Source: Glandiceps talaboti
Lineage: Eukaryota > Hemichordata > Enteropneusta > Spengelidae
Assembly (NCBI RefSeq): GCF_964340395.1
Contig: NC_135552.1
Coordinates: 317,001 to 381,000, forward strand
Direction: 5' to 3'
DNA length: 64,000 bases
The notes below the pieces were generated by a model. It worked only from the letters and a program-made list of their open reading frames with translations, made no database searches and was not told where the DNA came from. The position numbers were made by a program, and so were the translations under genes. Below, in pieces: positions 23,200-35,381 of the stretch (position 1 is the first letter of the stretch; each line of letters opens with the position of its first letter).

Positions 23200-23553
23200 T
23201 TAAAGTGGCCATATGGATGAGAATTTGGTATTTATTTTGGATTTTTCTTTGATAAAACAGCTTCACTATGTTTTTCTACTTGAAAAAATAATGTGAAATA
23301 ACATATACCAAATCCATGTTCACATCTCAATAAACAGCAAAACACTAAACAATGTGTAAAATGTTTGTTATTGTACGTACAATAACAAACTTTTTACACT
23401 TTTTGCATCTTTTTGCAATGTATTCAGTTATGAACATGGACTTGGTATATGTTCTTTCGCTTTATTTTTTCAAGTAGAAAAACATAGTGAAGCTGTTTTA
23501 TCAAATAAAAATCCAAAATAAATACCAAATTCTCATCCATATGGCCGCTTTAA
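23200..23553. mobile_element. Palindromic foldback element flanked by TTAA
   Basis: About 354 bp. The left arm starts TTAAAGTGGCCATATGGATG; the right arm read on the minus strand is TTAAAGCGGCCATATGGATG, and complementarity continues for more than 100 bp (CAGCTTCACTATGTTTTTC, ATACCAAATCCATGTTCA-like text) to a centre near 23380 with the short palindrome GTACGTAC. TTAA lies at both ends. This fits a MITE with a TTAA target, as in piggyBac, or a TA target, as in Tc1/mariner; the ends alone do not decide. Confidence 0.8.
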
Positions 23554-23859
23554 CATTATTTTTCAAAAATTATTTTAAGTGTTTAGTTCTGTATGTAGAC
23601 ACAAACTTACGGTAAAACTTTGGTACATAACACACCAGTTTGAGATTGTGTGTTCAGAGAAGTTTTATTTGTATTTAGAAATATTTTGAATGGAATTAAT
23701 TCTGTTTGTGGTAACATCAAAGAAAATCAGAGAGTTACGAAGAATAAAGATACAATGCTTCTATGCTATTCACTGGGTGTAAAACTCTTAAAATATTCAT
23801 GATATTTTTTAAAAATTTAAATATGATTTTAAAGATTCCTATATAATTTTATTCTTTCA

Positions 23860-24115
23860 GATCAAAACAATAATGACTGAGGAAGACATTGATGTTAATG
23901 AATGGATTTTAACAGTGTATGACAAGGAAATGCACTGTGGTAAAATCACAAAGATCACTGGTGAAATAGAACATGCAACCTTCTTGAAGTGAACTGGTGC
24001 TGGCATAAATACAATAAACAAAAAGGACAAACAGAAATTAAACAAGAAGTTCGTCATCTGTAAAGTGAAAGAAGAATCAAGGGGAGATGAATTAGGGAGG
24101 AAGAATGGGAAAGGT
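23860..24115 (+). pseudogene. Broken coding fragment, possible Tudor-like exon
   Basis: After a good acceptor-like tract (TTTATTCTTTCAG ending 23861) an open frame encodes TEEDIDVNEWILTVYDKEMH followed by CGKITKITGEIEH. The pattern of hydrophobic strands (WILTVYD...CGKITKI) resembles small beta-barrel (Tudor/chromo-like) segments in transposon-associated proteins, but this is a weak impression. An in-frame TGA follows FLK at about 23991, after which the frame resumes as TGAGINTINKKDKQKLNKKF. It is best treated as a dead exon or transposon scrap. Confidence 0.35.
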
Positions 24116-24261
24116 TAAGGGGCCATGGAAAAGATATATTTCAAAATACATTATGTAAATGTAATATTTGAGTATTGAAAAGAACTTTGAACAATAATAA
24201 TATAAGGTGGAAAAAATAACTGAAATGATATTAATATTAGCTATGAGTGCAAAAGATACAT

Positions 24262-24480
24262 TTTTTAAATCTGAATTTCAGTGAGTGTGGAGTTTTCATA
24301 CAAATCACTTGGACGTCTTCAGCGTAATGGAGATTACATCATACTGTCAGGTGAACTCTGAATGGAATCACCCAACAATAGACAGTTGTAGATGGGTAGA
24401 AGGTGGTATCCACCGTTACAGTTGAGGGTCGGTTGGTGTTGTCTGATTTTGATTGACCCACCTATTTACCTAGGTCAGTA
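24262..24480 (+). repeat. Dispersed repeat, partner of 13605-13810
   Basis: Same landmark order as the partner copy: CAGCGTAAT, CATACTG, GTGAACTCTGAATGGAAT, CAATAGAC and GATGGGTAGAAGGTGGTAT. An extra ~10 bp is inserted before GATGGGT. No gene content. Confidence 0.6.
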
Positions 24481-24843
24481 TTTGTCTTTCCTGCCAATAA
24501 TTTTCAGGGGTATGTGATGTCCTGTATTTTTGAGATGTGCGCCGACTGCTGTGAGTGTGTCAGTTTGACTCTTGTGTTCTCTGAATTTGGATGCCAAATA
24601 CTCTCGCTTGTCAAGTTGTCAATACATGAAAAACGTGTATTAGTTGCATGCATGTTTTAGTCTGGATTCCAACTGTGGTTTCTAAACCCTAACCTGTGAG
24701 TGGACCTTTAATGGTAACAATACTGTATAGGAACTAGATTAGTAAAGTTTATACCAGTAACGTTTTGTTATAGTCTTGTTGTCACTTGACTATGACGTTA
24801 AAGTTGTACGAGTTGTCAATACAAGATGTAAAGTTTTGTTGTT

Positions 24844-25737
24844 AGTCCCCGCGGACGAAGTCCGGAACGGGGACTTATGGATTGGGTTCCGTCTGTCCGT
24901 CCGTCCGTGTGTCCGTCCGTCCGCAGCTGTTTCTTGGAGATGCCTGGACCGATTTTTTTCAAACTTGGTACAGGGGCAACATACTATGGCATACATATGC
25001 ACGTCAATTTGTTTTATGATACGATCCAATATGGCCGCCTAGCAACCATTTTGTTTGCGAATTTTCCCTGTGTAAAGCCATAACTCAGACATGCTTTAAC
25101 AGATCTCATTCAAAGTTGGTATTAGGACAGTGTTCTATGACATACATGTGTATATCCATTTTCGTCGTGATACGATCCAATATGGCTGCCTGCCAGCCAT
25201 TTTGTTTGTGAATTTTCCATGTCCAAAGCCATAACTCAGACATGCTTAAACAGATCTCATTCAAAGTTGGTATTAGGACAGTGTTCTATGACATACATGT
25301 GCATATCCATTTTCGTTGTGATACAATCCAATATGGCTGCCTGGCAGCCATTTTGTTTGCGAATTCTCATGTCCAAAGCCATAACTCAGACATGCTTGAA
25401 CAGATCTCATTTAAAGTTGGTATTAGGACAGTGTTCTATGACATACATGTGCATATCCATTTTCGTAGTGATACGATCCAATATGGCTGCCTGGCAGCCA
25501 TTTTGTTTGTGAATTTTCCATGTCCAAAGCCATAACTCAGACTCCATTTTCATCATGATATGATCCCCCATACCCAACCAATCCTTTATTGTTGGAGGCA
25601 TATTCCATGTCCAACAAGCAGACACAACATATCTAAGTCTGTTTGTTTTAGGTTCACAAATGTTGTTGCGTGATCAGAGTAGTGATAATTCCTAAAAACC
25701 CAATTATAGCGGGGCCTATGTCATTATCAATGACTTG
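24844..25737 (+). mobile_element. Hairpin family 1 element, copy 2
   Basis: The head hairpin is TAGTCCCCGCGGAC / GTCCGGAACGGGGAC, followed by a CCGT-rich run, the core with TTTTTTTCAAACTTGG, three to four ~150-bp subrepeats and the unique tail (CCAACAAGCAGACACAACAT, then AGCGGGGCCTATGTC). It has the same layout as 62715-63969. The minimal length and complete ends make it a good reference copy. No protein-coding content. Confidence 0.85.
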
Positions 25738-27124
25738 TTTTATGATTGGACATCAGAGCAGTATTAAAGTTGAAGTTGTAAAAGTTTCACCATTAAAAGT
25801 TGATACTAGTATTTTCTAGTAATGTGTTAGTAAATAATGACAACACAACAGTTTAAGATGATAGTCTTTACAGCTGATTGGACAAAATAAAGAACAAAAA
25901 TGAAAGTTTGCCTTACTTCATTTGTGGAAGTGTGTACAGTATATGACTTGCAGATTTACGATCTTATCTCAGTTGATCTTAATACAAGCATTCAATGGGT
26001 TTGCCTGAATGAATAAACAAGTTAATACTGTACAAGGAGTTTTCTGCTTTTCCTATACCTGCAAATTACATATGTATAACTATGAAAAATGCACATATAT
26101 AAAGTAGAATTACTTACGATTGTAGAAGCTATATCATTCAAAAATACATGGGACTAATATTTTCATAGGCGACTACTAACTGTGTGAACCCTGGTGATAT
26201 TACATCTAAGTTTTAGTGTAACTTCAACAATGTCTGTTACTGTTGTAGCAAACGTTGAGACAGAGTTGGAAACCAATTCTAGTAATCTATTAATATATAT
26301 GTAAACATTTATATTTGTTCTTTATTTCGTCAAATCAGCTGTAATCGTTTTCAAAAAAAAATTCACAATGACAGTAAAAATTGAACTATAAATGAACTTT
26401 ATGAAGTATTTTGTTGTGTAAAACATTGTGTATGTATGTATGTATGTATGTATGTATGTGTGCATGCGTGATGTGATACTAGTAATTAATAAAGTTTGAG
26501 TTGAAGCAAGGACAACAAGGTAAACTGACACTAAAATGACCACACATGGTCTCAATGAGTTTTATGGGGCTAATTGTTTACTTTCCAACTGATAACCAAC
26601 AAGATTGTCTGCTACAACCTAGCAAAACAGGACAGTCAAATAATTTCTACAGAAAAGACTACTTTTGACAGTCTAGCTTGAACTAAAAAGAATTAATTAT
26701 TTTCCCATGATACATTACTACATGTTATTAATATTACTACTGCAGACACCAAAAGTGTATCTTACTTTTTACTGTGAAGGATTTATGAATGATATATTTT
26801 ACTCTACAGTGTTTCATTGTAGCTAGTAATCATGCGAATGTTATCAGTTTTATGCCATTTTCACAAATTAGTAAAATCCAATAAAATTTTGTGTTTTGTT
26901 AAATATAAAATGTCCATTCATTTTTGAGTAATACAGTATGTGTGGATTGTATATTGCATGAGAGTTTGAATGGCATGACAAATAGAAATGCATTTATAGT
27001 GTATTGCACATTCGACCTGAAAGTAACATGATGGTTCTACATACTGTGACTGTTTTATATTAACACATCACATATCAGTGTTATATAATAGAAAAATCAT
27101 AAGATTACTCAAAAATTATATTTA
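25738..27124. other. No gene seen; TATG microsatellite
   Basis: AT-rich sequence with a (TATG)n run at 26430-26459. No recognisable frame or splice-bounded exon. Confidence 0.5.
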
Positions 27125-27335
27125 AAAAGATACTGTGATGAATCACATGATTAATAATTTGTAATCATGTGATTAATGTTGGTGTTCAAAAATCACATGA
27201 TTACTCAACATCTTTTTCAAAACAATCTAGTGATTGTTCTGAAGATTTCACAGTGTTCATGTGGTTAATCATATGATTTCACAGTGATCATGTGATTAAT
27301 CGTATGATTTTGAAAAATCACATGATTACTCAATG
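27125..27335. repeat. Cluster of AATCACATGATT palindromic motifs
   Basis: At least seven copies of the near-palindrome ATCACATGATTA or its complement TAATCATGTGATT occur in about 210 bp, in both orientations, separated by short TTCACAGTG, TTACTCAA and TTTTTCAAAA spacers. The region could fold into several alternative hairpins. Probably a small foldback repeat; a binding-site cluster is the less likely reading. Confidence 0.6.
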
Positions 27336-27505
27336 GCTTTACCAAAATTTAGAGAGGGGCTAAGTAAATAATTTTGGTATCAATCAAAAGTCATTGTAAC
27401 ATCACACAACATAGGAAATATTCAAATTCATAACTTAATTTAAACACAGTGTATATAACTTTTCCGCCAGGTAATTGGAATTTTCCGTAATTAATTTGGA
27501 ACGCG

Positions 27506-27529
27506 TTATATATATATATATATATATAT
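27506..27529. repeat. TA dinucleotide microsatellite
   Basis: About 12 uninterrupted TA units. An open frame on the minus strand begins at 27769 and runs into this tract; it has no recognisable domain. Confidence 0.85.
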
Positions 27530-28099
27530 GCACATGTAGTACATAAACTTCAGTTGAATATATGACATGATCATGATGGATAAGCGATGTAACATTCGAT
27601 TATGTAGGTCTTTGAAGTTTGAGTAATAAGGTCCGGTTTGACACAACATTGACACTTGTGTACCAAAATATCCATCCAAAGTTGCGTTCAAGGAAACCTT
27701 AGTTGCGTTATGACTGAACACAATGCCGCCGGATATAGTTGAGGATGAGTAGCCTTCCATACCTTCCATTTTTAAGGGAATATTGATAAATTATCCATGA
27801 TTTCACAGTTGTGTCACCATCAAGGTTGTGACCTTTTATTTGCGTTGTTTTAGTACGCACATACGTGCTGTGCAGATGCACACGTAAGCACCTTGTGAAT
27901 GTGATACAATGTTACACAGTGTAACAATATCATCATGCCTGGAATGACATATCATGTGCTCTCCACATGTATGCCGTACATTTCATAATTTCGGGTACGT
28001 TTTTGCATTCGGATTAATATATTATTACATGTTATCGCTATTCATGAAATTTGTGTACAATTTGTAATAAATGAAACAATGTTCTTACAACTTTTACAG

Positions 28100-28750
28100 T
28101 AGCAGAAGTTATGACACAGGTCAAGTCAACTTTATGGCATGCCAGCAAAATGACGTTGCATTTTCGATTGTGAACAAATCAAATCAAAGCCATACGATTT
28201 TAGAAGAGATTCAAACGACTTAAGCTTAAAATCTCAAAATTTTATCGCAAGTAACGCAAAGATAAAAAAATTAAATCAAGCAATTGTAGGAGTGCGAATA
28301 TGACATTTAATTTCGAATACCATCATGTCAGATTTCCCATAGAAAAACAATGGCCGTGTTCTTTTATGACAACTAAACTTTGCTCACGTTCAACTTTTTC
28401 AAATGCGCACCATTCGGTCTGAAAATTCATAGATAGCGACCAAAGGGGTTTTGTAAAAATCTCTTGGTTTTAGATTTATCTTTTTAAAATTCTTTTCTGG
28501 AAAATGATGTGCTATTGCTGACTATGTTGTTAAAACTCTTTAAGAAAAGCACTGTAATTTGTAAACCGGCACAATTTACCATGTATACCTACATAAATAC
28601 AGACCTCTAACTTCGTTATTCTGTAAGTAAATTACACGTAATACATACAGACTGACCTAGCATTTGCTTTCACAAAAATCAGTCTTTAATTTCATGAAAG
28701 CTGTGTGACAAATAAAATCGAGAATTTTTAGTTATTTCGTATATTTTAGT
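28100..28750 (+). repeat. Dispersed repeat, direct partner of 17520-18170
   Basis: Co-linear with 17520-18170 including the shared ACGATTTTAGAAGAGATTCA and CCCATAGAAAAACAATGGCC text. It is shorter in several places. No shared open frame. Confidence 0.65.
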
Positions 28751-28764
28751 TTAATACCCATCAG

Positions 28765-29430
28765 TAAATAAGGGTGGCCCTTTTCATTTTTCTGTTTCTC
28801 ATCTCCCAACCGACCCTAATTTGCAGCTCCGACGTTAGAAAAAAAGTTTTTTTTATTTCCGACCGACCCCTGAGCACAGCAAAATTGTAAGGTTCGAATG
28901 AACATCAAATGTTCCTCATGGTGTCTTAGACCAGTGTTTGACATTGGCCCCCCTAAAATTACAAATGACACAATAATTTCCCACCTTGCGTCGCTTTGGC
29001 GCATTCATTTTACGGCAAACATCAAAATTCTCAAAGTCCACGGCCGGACTGGGCCAGGCCCTGACGTCAATCCCACAAGAAGTATACTGACTCTGTAAGG
29101 GAAAGATTTGTTGACATCATATAAGATACAGTGACAACGCGCAGTTCTATTGTTAACATAAAAAATGCCACAGAAAGATCAACTTTGATAAACTTAATCT
29201 ACAAATTGAAACATTAGAGGGAGTAGATTAGACGTCGAAATGGCATCTCTCCACATGTTTTGTCTACCATCACTGTCTTGACCTCTGACCTACACTGAAC
29301 TTGCTACCGGAACATTTCATGGCTACATATATACACCCATCAGGATGATAAGTAAAAAATCATTCATCTTCTTATAAAGTTGTTCTACAGACTTGTCAAC
29401 CTTGCTAAAATGAAGGAAAGAGACCTCTAA
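28765..29430 (-). repeat. Dispersed block, inverted partner of 15735-17350
   Basis: Carries the CATCTCCCAACCGACCC and GCAGCTCCGAC landmark near 28800-28840 and the GACTTGTCAACCTTGC / AAAATGAAGGAAAGAGAC landmark near 29390-29430, inverted relative to the partner. It lacks the MITE present in the partner. Confidence 0.55.
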
Positions 29431-29532
29431 CAAGGATTCAATAAAGAGAAAAGAAGTTGTAGAGAGACTGACAGGACAGAAAAGACAGAGAATATAACTG
29501 AAAAAATACATATATTTTTTTTCCTTGCCCCC

Positions 29533-31282
29533 TTTTTAGCTCCGCTGTCAGCGAAAGCTGAAAGCGTAGCTTTAGGTATAGGTTACAGATTTGTTCATGC
29601 CAAGTTGATCTGTGCCATTTTCAATTTTTCATGATTTTTTTTCATAAAATGACATTTTCATCATCTCCTCACGTACTTCATGTCAGATTGCTTTGATATC
29701 TGGTGTGTTGATGTGCAGGGGGTAGCTTACTTAGATTTGTTAATTTCAAGTCAGCACGTCTTCTTTTCTATTTTTTATGATTTTTTTTTTGTAATTTAAA
29801 GAAAAAATGAATATGTTAATGAACATTATGACTGCCGCCATATTGGAAATCAGTCCGCGAGACTTTAGGTAAACTTCAACTTTTCAAAAGACACTATTGA
29901 CGTCAAACAAGCAATGTAATTAATATGTGCTGTAGTCTTAATTCTACGCATTGTGCGCCCAAATGACAAATATTTGTTCGAAATAGAGTTGTAAACTTCA
30001 AATCCAAATTCTTCACCCTCCTACAGAATGGTTCATTCCAGTATACGCACCTCACGATCAAGTGAGAAGTCGTGCATGCCTGAACTGAAGTGTATGGGAG
30101 GATTTTTGACAGAGTCAGTCGTCAGTAAAAACGATAATACTCTTTCTAAAATTATCACATTTTGAAAGGGAAAGTACTTTGTGGTTCATTTATGGAGTTT
30201 TGTTTTTGTACGATAAATATTGGTGGCAAAATTACAGCGTCAAAATTACCGATGTGGTAATGCACGACAAGTGAGTTTCCGTATGGCGACAATCCCAAGT
30301 ACCCGGATGTACGAGGGACGAACCCGGAAGCAAGTCGTTGCCAGCCATACGTTACAGTGGTAACATCATCCGAGAAATCGCTGCGTTCAGAGTGTCATTT
30401 ATTCACAGAATTGTTTTTTTCGAGTGAAAACCCATCTTGAATTGTATAACGCTAACAAATGAAGACATGTCAAGTTATATTTTGAAAGTTGTATCGCTAG
30501 TTTGAGACGATTTCCTCACGTACTATCGAGGCTTGGACCTTACTCCAGTTCAGCGGGAAGTTTAGCCAGTCCGATAATTCTTTCTGGTTTAGTTTACAAC
30601 ACTTTTGATCACACAGATTTTATTTTTGTGATGAAAAGAAATTTAAAAAAAAGATCACTTCAACCATTTCGTTGTGTTTTCTTTATGAAAGGTAATCGAA
30701 CATGAACGAGTGTTACCGCTGTAACGTATGGCTGAGAATGACTCTCTTCCGGGTACTTGTCGCCGTACAGAAACTAAGATGGCGATTAAGACATTTCTTC
30801 CCTATATATATCTACTACAACTAGTACAAGTTGAATATTGTTGACTTGGTAAATTTGTTAGAAAATTGAAATTCAAATTGCCTCAAAATTATTTTAGATC
30901 CCTAGTTTATTTCATTCATCATTATCATTTTCCAGGGTTAAAAGACACTGGAATTATTTATAGCCAACCTCAAAATCCTTTTTTTTTTCTTTTTCTTGTG
31001 TGCATTTCCCAGTCATTTTTTTTTTCAGAGATTTTGTGCAATTTTTCATAACAGTAGATTTATGTTATAAAATGGTGTCTATGGTATAAAAGTACAATAC
31101 ATTACCAACTTCTGTGTAAAATGTGTTTTATAGTGAGACATCATATGAAACCAGTAACTACTTTATTACATCGCTAAAACAAAACTGCATAGTGAAGAAC
31201 TGAACCACTTCTACATGTCACCAAAATACAAAAAAAAAAAAAAAAAAAAAACCAGCAGAGCTATTCTGACCTATAGGTCGCC
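29533..31282 (+). mobile_element. Hairpin family 3 element (putative)
   Basis: The left end TTTTTAGCTCCGCTGTCAGC contains a foldback (AGCTCCGCT...AGCG...AGCT). The right end contains AGCAGAGCTATTCTGACC then TATAGGTCGCC; read inwards on the minus strand this gives TAGCTCTGCTGG, inverted to the left end. The last ~375 bp (30905-31282) recur at 38751-39145, which shows that it is a repeat with a defined 3' part. Interior T-rich blocks contain CATGATTTTTTTTCAT-like units. A separate TIR element is nested at 30274-30775. No transposase frame seen. Confidence 0.55.
30274..30775. mobile_element. ~500-bp element with long imperfect TIRs
   Basis: The left end AGTTTCCGTATGGCGACAA is inverted at the right end (TTGTCGCCGTACAGAAACT). 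Further inside, AAGTACCCGG pairs with CCGGGTACTT, and CCATACGTTACAGTGGTAAC pairs with GTTACCGCTGTAACGTATGG, so each arm spans roughly 100 bp with an indel. The centre has a short frame without a known domain. A non-autonomous TIR element nested in family 3 sequence; target duplication not identified. Confidence 0.7.
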
Positions 31283-31491
31283 TTTTTTTTATTTTGCCCG
31301 CCCGCCCCGCCTGATTATACCACTGGAGATGAGAAACAAAAACAAAAACGTCACCCTTAGACTCTCACAAATTGAATGCTGAATTAAGTATGTACAGATA
31401 AAGTTGTGAAATCGCACCCTCAAACATCAGCTAGCATAGCAAATAGCAAATATGAGCAGGCATACCAAATATATGCTCAAACGGATACATT

Positions 31492-32230
31492 TTATTAGCA
31501 CAACTGAACTGAGGTTCAGTAGTGCTATAGGGATCGCCCGGCGTCTGTCTGTCTGTCTGTGTGTGTGTGTGTGTGTGTGTATGTGTGTAAACAACTTAAA
31601 GTCAAAAACCGCTGAACCGATTGCCACGATATTTGGTGGGTCCATTACCTTGGGTGTCTAGTTAGGAAATTGTTCAAATCAAAATGATCGCATCACAGAT
31701 GTGTGATTTGGGTCAAAATGTGATTTTTGGTCAAAAACTTAAACTCAGAAACTACTGGGCAGATTGGTGCGAAATTTGGTGGGAACATTCTTAAGGGGAT
31801 GTAAAGTAAGATTTGTCCATGACGGGATTATTCAATCAGTGATATGCAAATTAGGGCTAAAAATGTGTCTTTTTGGTTAAAAATCTATAATTCCAAAACT
31901 ACTGAACAGATTGGGCTGAAATTTAATGGGAATGTATCTAGGGATGTATGGACAAAGAAATATTAAGCATACCATGATTCCATGAGTGATATGCAAATTA
32001 GGTGTAAAAATGTTCATTTTTGGTCAAAAACTTATATCTCAAAAAGTACTAAGTGAATGAGTTTGAAACTTGGTGAGATGTTTCTAGAAGTGTTATTCTA
32101 TATCATTTCTTTTCCTCAAAAATCTTCAACTCTGAAATTACCCAGTAGATTGAGCTTAACTTTGTTGAGAATGTGTAGATTTGTCCTCATTAATAGCTGA
32201 CACAGTGAGAACAGTACATTGTTAATTAAC
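31492..32230 (+). mobile_element. Hairpin family 2 element, 5' part
   Basis: It starts with TTAGCACAACTGAACTGAGG and the complementary arm TTCAGTAGTGCTATAGG, a terminal hairpin. A CTGTCTGTCTGT and (GT)n microsatellite follows (31544-31588), then the core AACCGATTGCCACGATATTT. Three subrepeats at spacings of about 145-153 bp come next (landmarks AAACTACTG.., CAGATTGG.., TGAAATTTAATGGG, AGTGATATGCAAATTAG). The 3' half (TAGCAACAAGACC repeats) is missing. No coding content. Confidence 0.8.
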
Positions 32231-33990
32231 TATAATGTTTACTTTACTATTTCCTCTGGTGGTAAAGCCTGTAGCATGGCCAGTTTGGTTTATGACTTGA
32301 TTATGTAATATGTTGTAAGACAGCTGTTTCATCACCTACCCATATAAACTGAATGTAGCTTGTGTTTAAAATATTACAATAAGACAACCAAGAAAGTTAA
32401 ACATGTTACATTGGTATGACTTGGTTCCAAATTGATTTAAAAAACTAAAGAAGTACAAAACCTTGTAGACACATCCCTTTCAAGTTTGATTAGGATGTTG
32501 CTATACTTGTCTTGTACACTTCCAACATAGGATGGCTGGATTATGATGATGGAAATTAGGTATGAAAATTTTGTTTTGGTTACAACTTTAAATCTTCACA
32601 AAATTATATATCTATCATTGCCCTGAACATGAAGTTGTGCGGCAACGCAATATTTGCGCTATTTTTGACAATAGAACTGACAAAAGGCACCATTTCTCTA
32701 AATTGTCTCTCACACAATGCTTTATTATTTTTTAATATTTAAACCCCTTCATTTGTAATAATAATAATTACGATAATAATAAAATGAACTTCAGGTTATG
32801 AATTGAGAATACTTTCATCACTTACATTGCAAATGTAAACAAAATGTGACCGCCATGTGAACACATTGCGCGATTTCCTTCAACTTGGGCATTTAGGAAT
32901 GTTCCTGTACTTGCAGACCAAAAAGCACAGAATATTCTTTTAGAATATGTAAAACAAGTCTGTTATTGGTGATCTAAATATCAAAACCGTACTTATATAT
33001 CATGACCCTGTAACGTTACTTCAACCAACGTGCTTGGCAGTAGGTAGGCATGCTTCCCACATGGCCCATACATGGATATGTATGCTGGCTTTTCAACACA
33101 TTGTAACCATTTCTAACTTACGATGGTTGGTGATACCTTTGGCCCGTACGTGGATATGTACGTTGGCTTTTCATCACAGTGTAACCATTACTAACCTAGA
33201 TGGTCGGTGATGCCTTTATACTCAATATAACGTTACGTTTAATCTTGCTAACAGACCTAAGTTACAGTGTATAAAACTTTGTATGTACGATGACTGCGAT
33301 TTCTGTACATCAAACGAAATATGGCGGCTGCCAGTCAAATGTGTTTTGTATTATATGTGTATGGGAAAAGTTGGGGGCTCTTGTTGATGAGAATTTTGAT
33401 TCGCCACTGTGGCAAACAACCTTGATTTTTTCCTTGTCATGACATTTCCTTTCACACTTGTGACAGTGGCTAATGGGTAGTGCGCGGACATAAAAGATTG
33501 ACTTCAAGTCTTGAGCACTCTGGCTAAAACTTTCATGTACTTTTTTGGTTGTAGTCTTCCTGTCTGTGTATAATAATTAAAGTTGTATTACACATTGAAC
33601 CAAACAATCAAGTCTTTCATACAATGTTTAGAATCATGACAATAGATGTTTATGTATGTTATATAACTGCGGGCAGTGTGGGCAGGCGATAACTAGGAAC
33701 AGCTGCCATAAAATATTCACACTTCATTATCGCCATTTCAAGGGTTTGGAAGGGCAGGCAAGGGCAGTTTTTGACATCTGGGGGCAACACATGTGATTAC
33801 CTCCGTCTTCAATTTGATCACCTCTCCTAATACATCACAAGACCATGACTGGTTGCACTTCTCTGTAAACATCCATTGCAGGGTCTGAGTCATCTCTGAT
33901 GACTGCTTGTATTTGTGTATAAGGTGGTATACATCTTCTATGTACCTTTGATAATTATCCTTATACATGCTTTCTTGTCTTACTCCTCAG
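32231..33990. other. Presumed VPS18 intron, no exon identified
   Basis: The next VPS18 exon upstream of 33991 is not visible here. A direct repeat of TGGATATGTA(T/C)G(C/T)TGGCTTTTCA occurs at about 33073 and 33152 within an ~80-bp duplication. A minus-strand frame (33507-33310) and a plus-strand ATGGCGGCTGCCAG at 33319 are unsupported by splice or homology evidence. Confidence 0.45.
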
Positions 33991-34230
33991 GATGCCATAT
34001 GTACATCATTAGAGGAGTATAACCATCATATTGAATCCTTAAAAGAAGAAATGAATGAAGCCACAGAGAGTGCCAAGGCAATCCGTGCTGATATTCAAGA
34101 GATGAGAAATAAGTATGGTTTAGTCACTGCGCAACAGAAATGCGCTTCATGTGCATTCCCTCTACTGACCAGGTCCTTTTATTTGTTTCCATGCCAACAT
34201 ATGTTTCATTCAGATTGTCTGATTGCAGAG
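33991..34230 (+). CDS. VPS18: VPS18 exon (antepenultimate coding): coiled coil and first half of RING-H2
   Basis: VPS18 is a core subunit of the HOPS and CORVET tethering complexes that drive endosome and lysosome fusion; its C-terminal RING region holds the class C core (VPS11, VPS16, VPS33) together. This exon of exactly 80 codons lies between acceptor TTACTCCTCAG and donor GAG|GTGAGT, phase 0 on both sides. Residues 1-42 (DAICTSLEEYNHHIESLKEE onward) form the conserved charged coiled coil. Metal-binding residues follow: C51, C54, C68, H70, H73, C76, within CASCAFPLL and FYLFPCQHMFHSDCL. These match the RING of animal VPS18 closely. The full protein is normally around 970 residues, so only about the last fifth is in this window; the upstream exons were not found. 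Splicing to 46610 and 50513 is in phase, giving 178 residues in total. Confidence 0.95.
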
Positions 34231-34341
34231 GTGAGTAATAGAAATCATGTGTGTTAAACCCCAATGTTAGAATCCCACAATCTTGGATTACAACAATTTT
34301 TTGAGTTAAGCTTAGATAGGATCATTTATTCAAGACCAATG

Positions 34342-35340
<999 letters not shown>

Positions 35341-35342
35341 TC

Positions 35343-35381
<39 letters not shown>

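Noticed and set aside
21529-25625. Many 70-134 codon frames with IHVHIH, AILFVNFPCPKP and similar text
   Set aside because: Products of family 1 subrepeats in all frames; the same nucleotide repeat explains them and frames break freely between copies.
27506-27769. Minus-strand 87-codon frame starting MEGMEGYSSS
   Set aside because: It runs into a TA microsatellite, has no recognised domain and no acceptor or donor that would extend it.
33310-33507. Minus-strand zinc-binding protein (HCHKCERKCHDKE)
   Set aside because: The Cys/His spacing matches no known finger; there is no splice support and the region lies in the presumed VPS18 intron.
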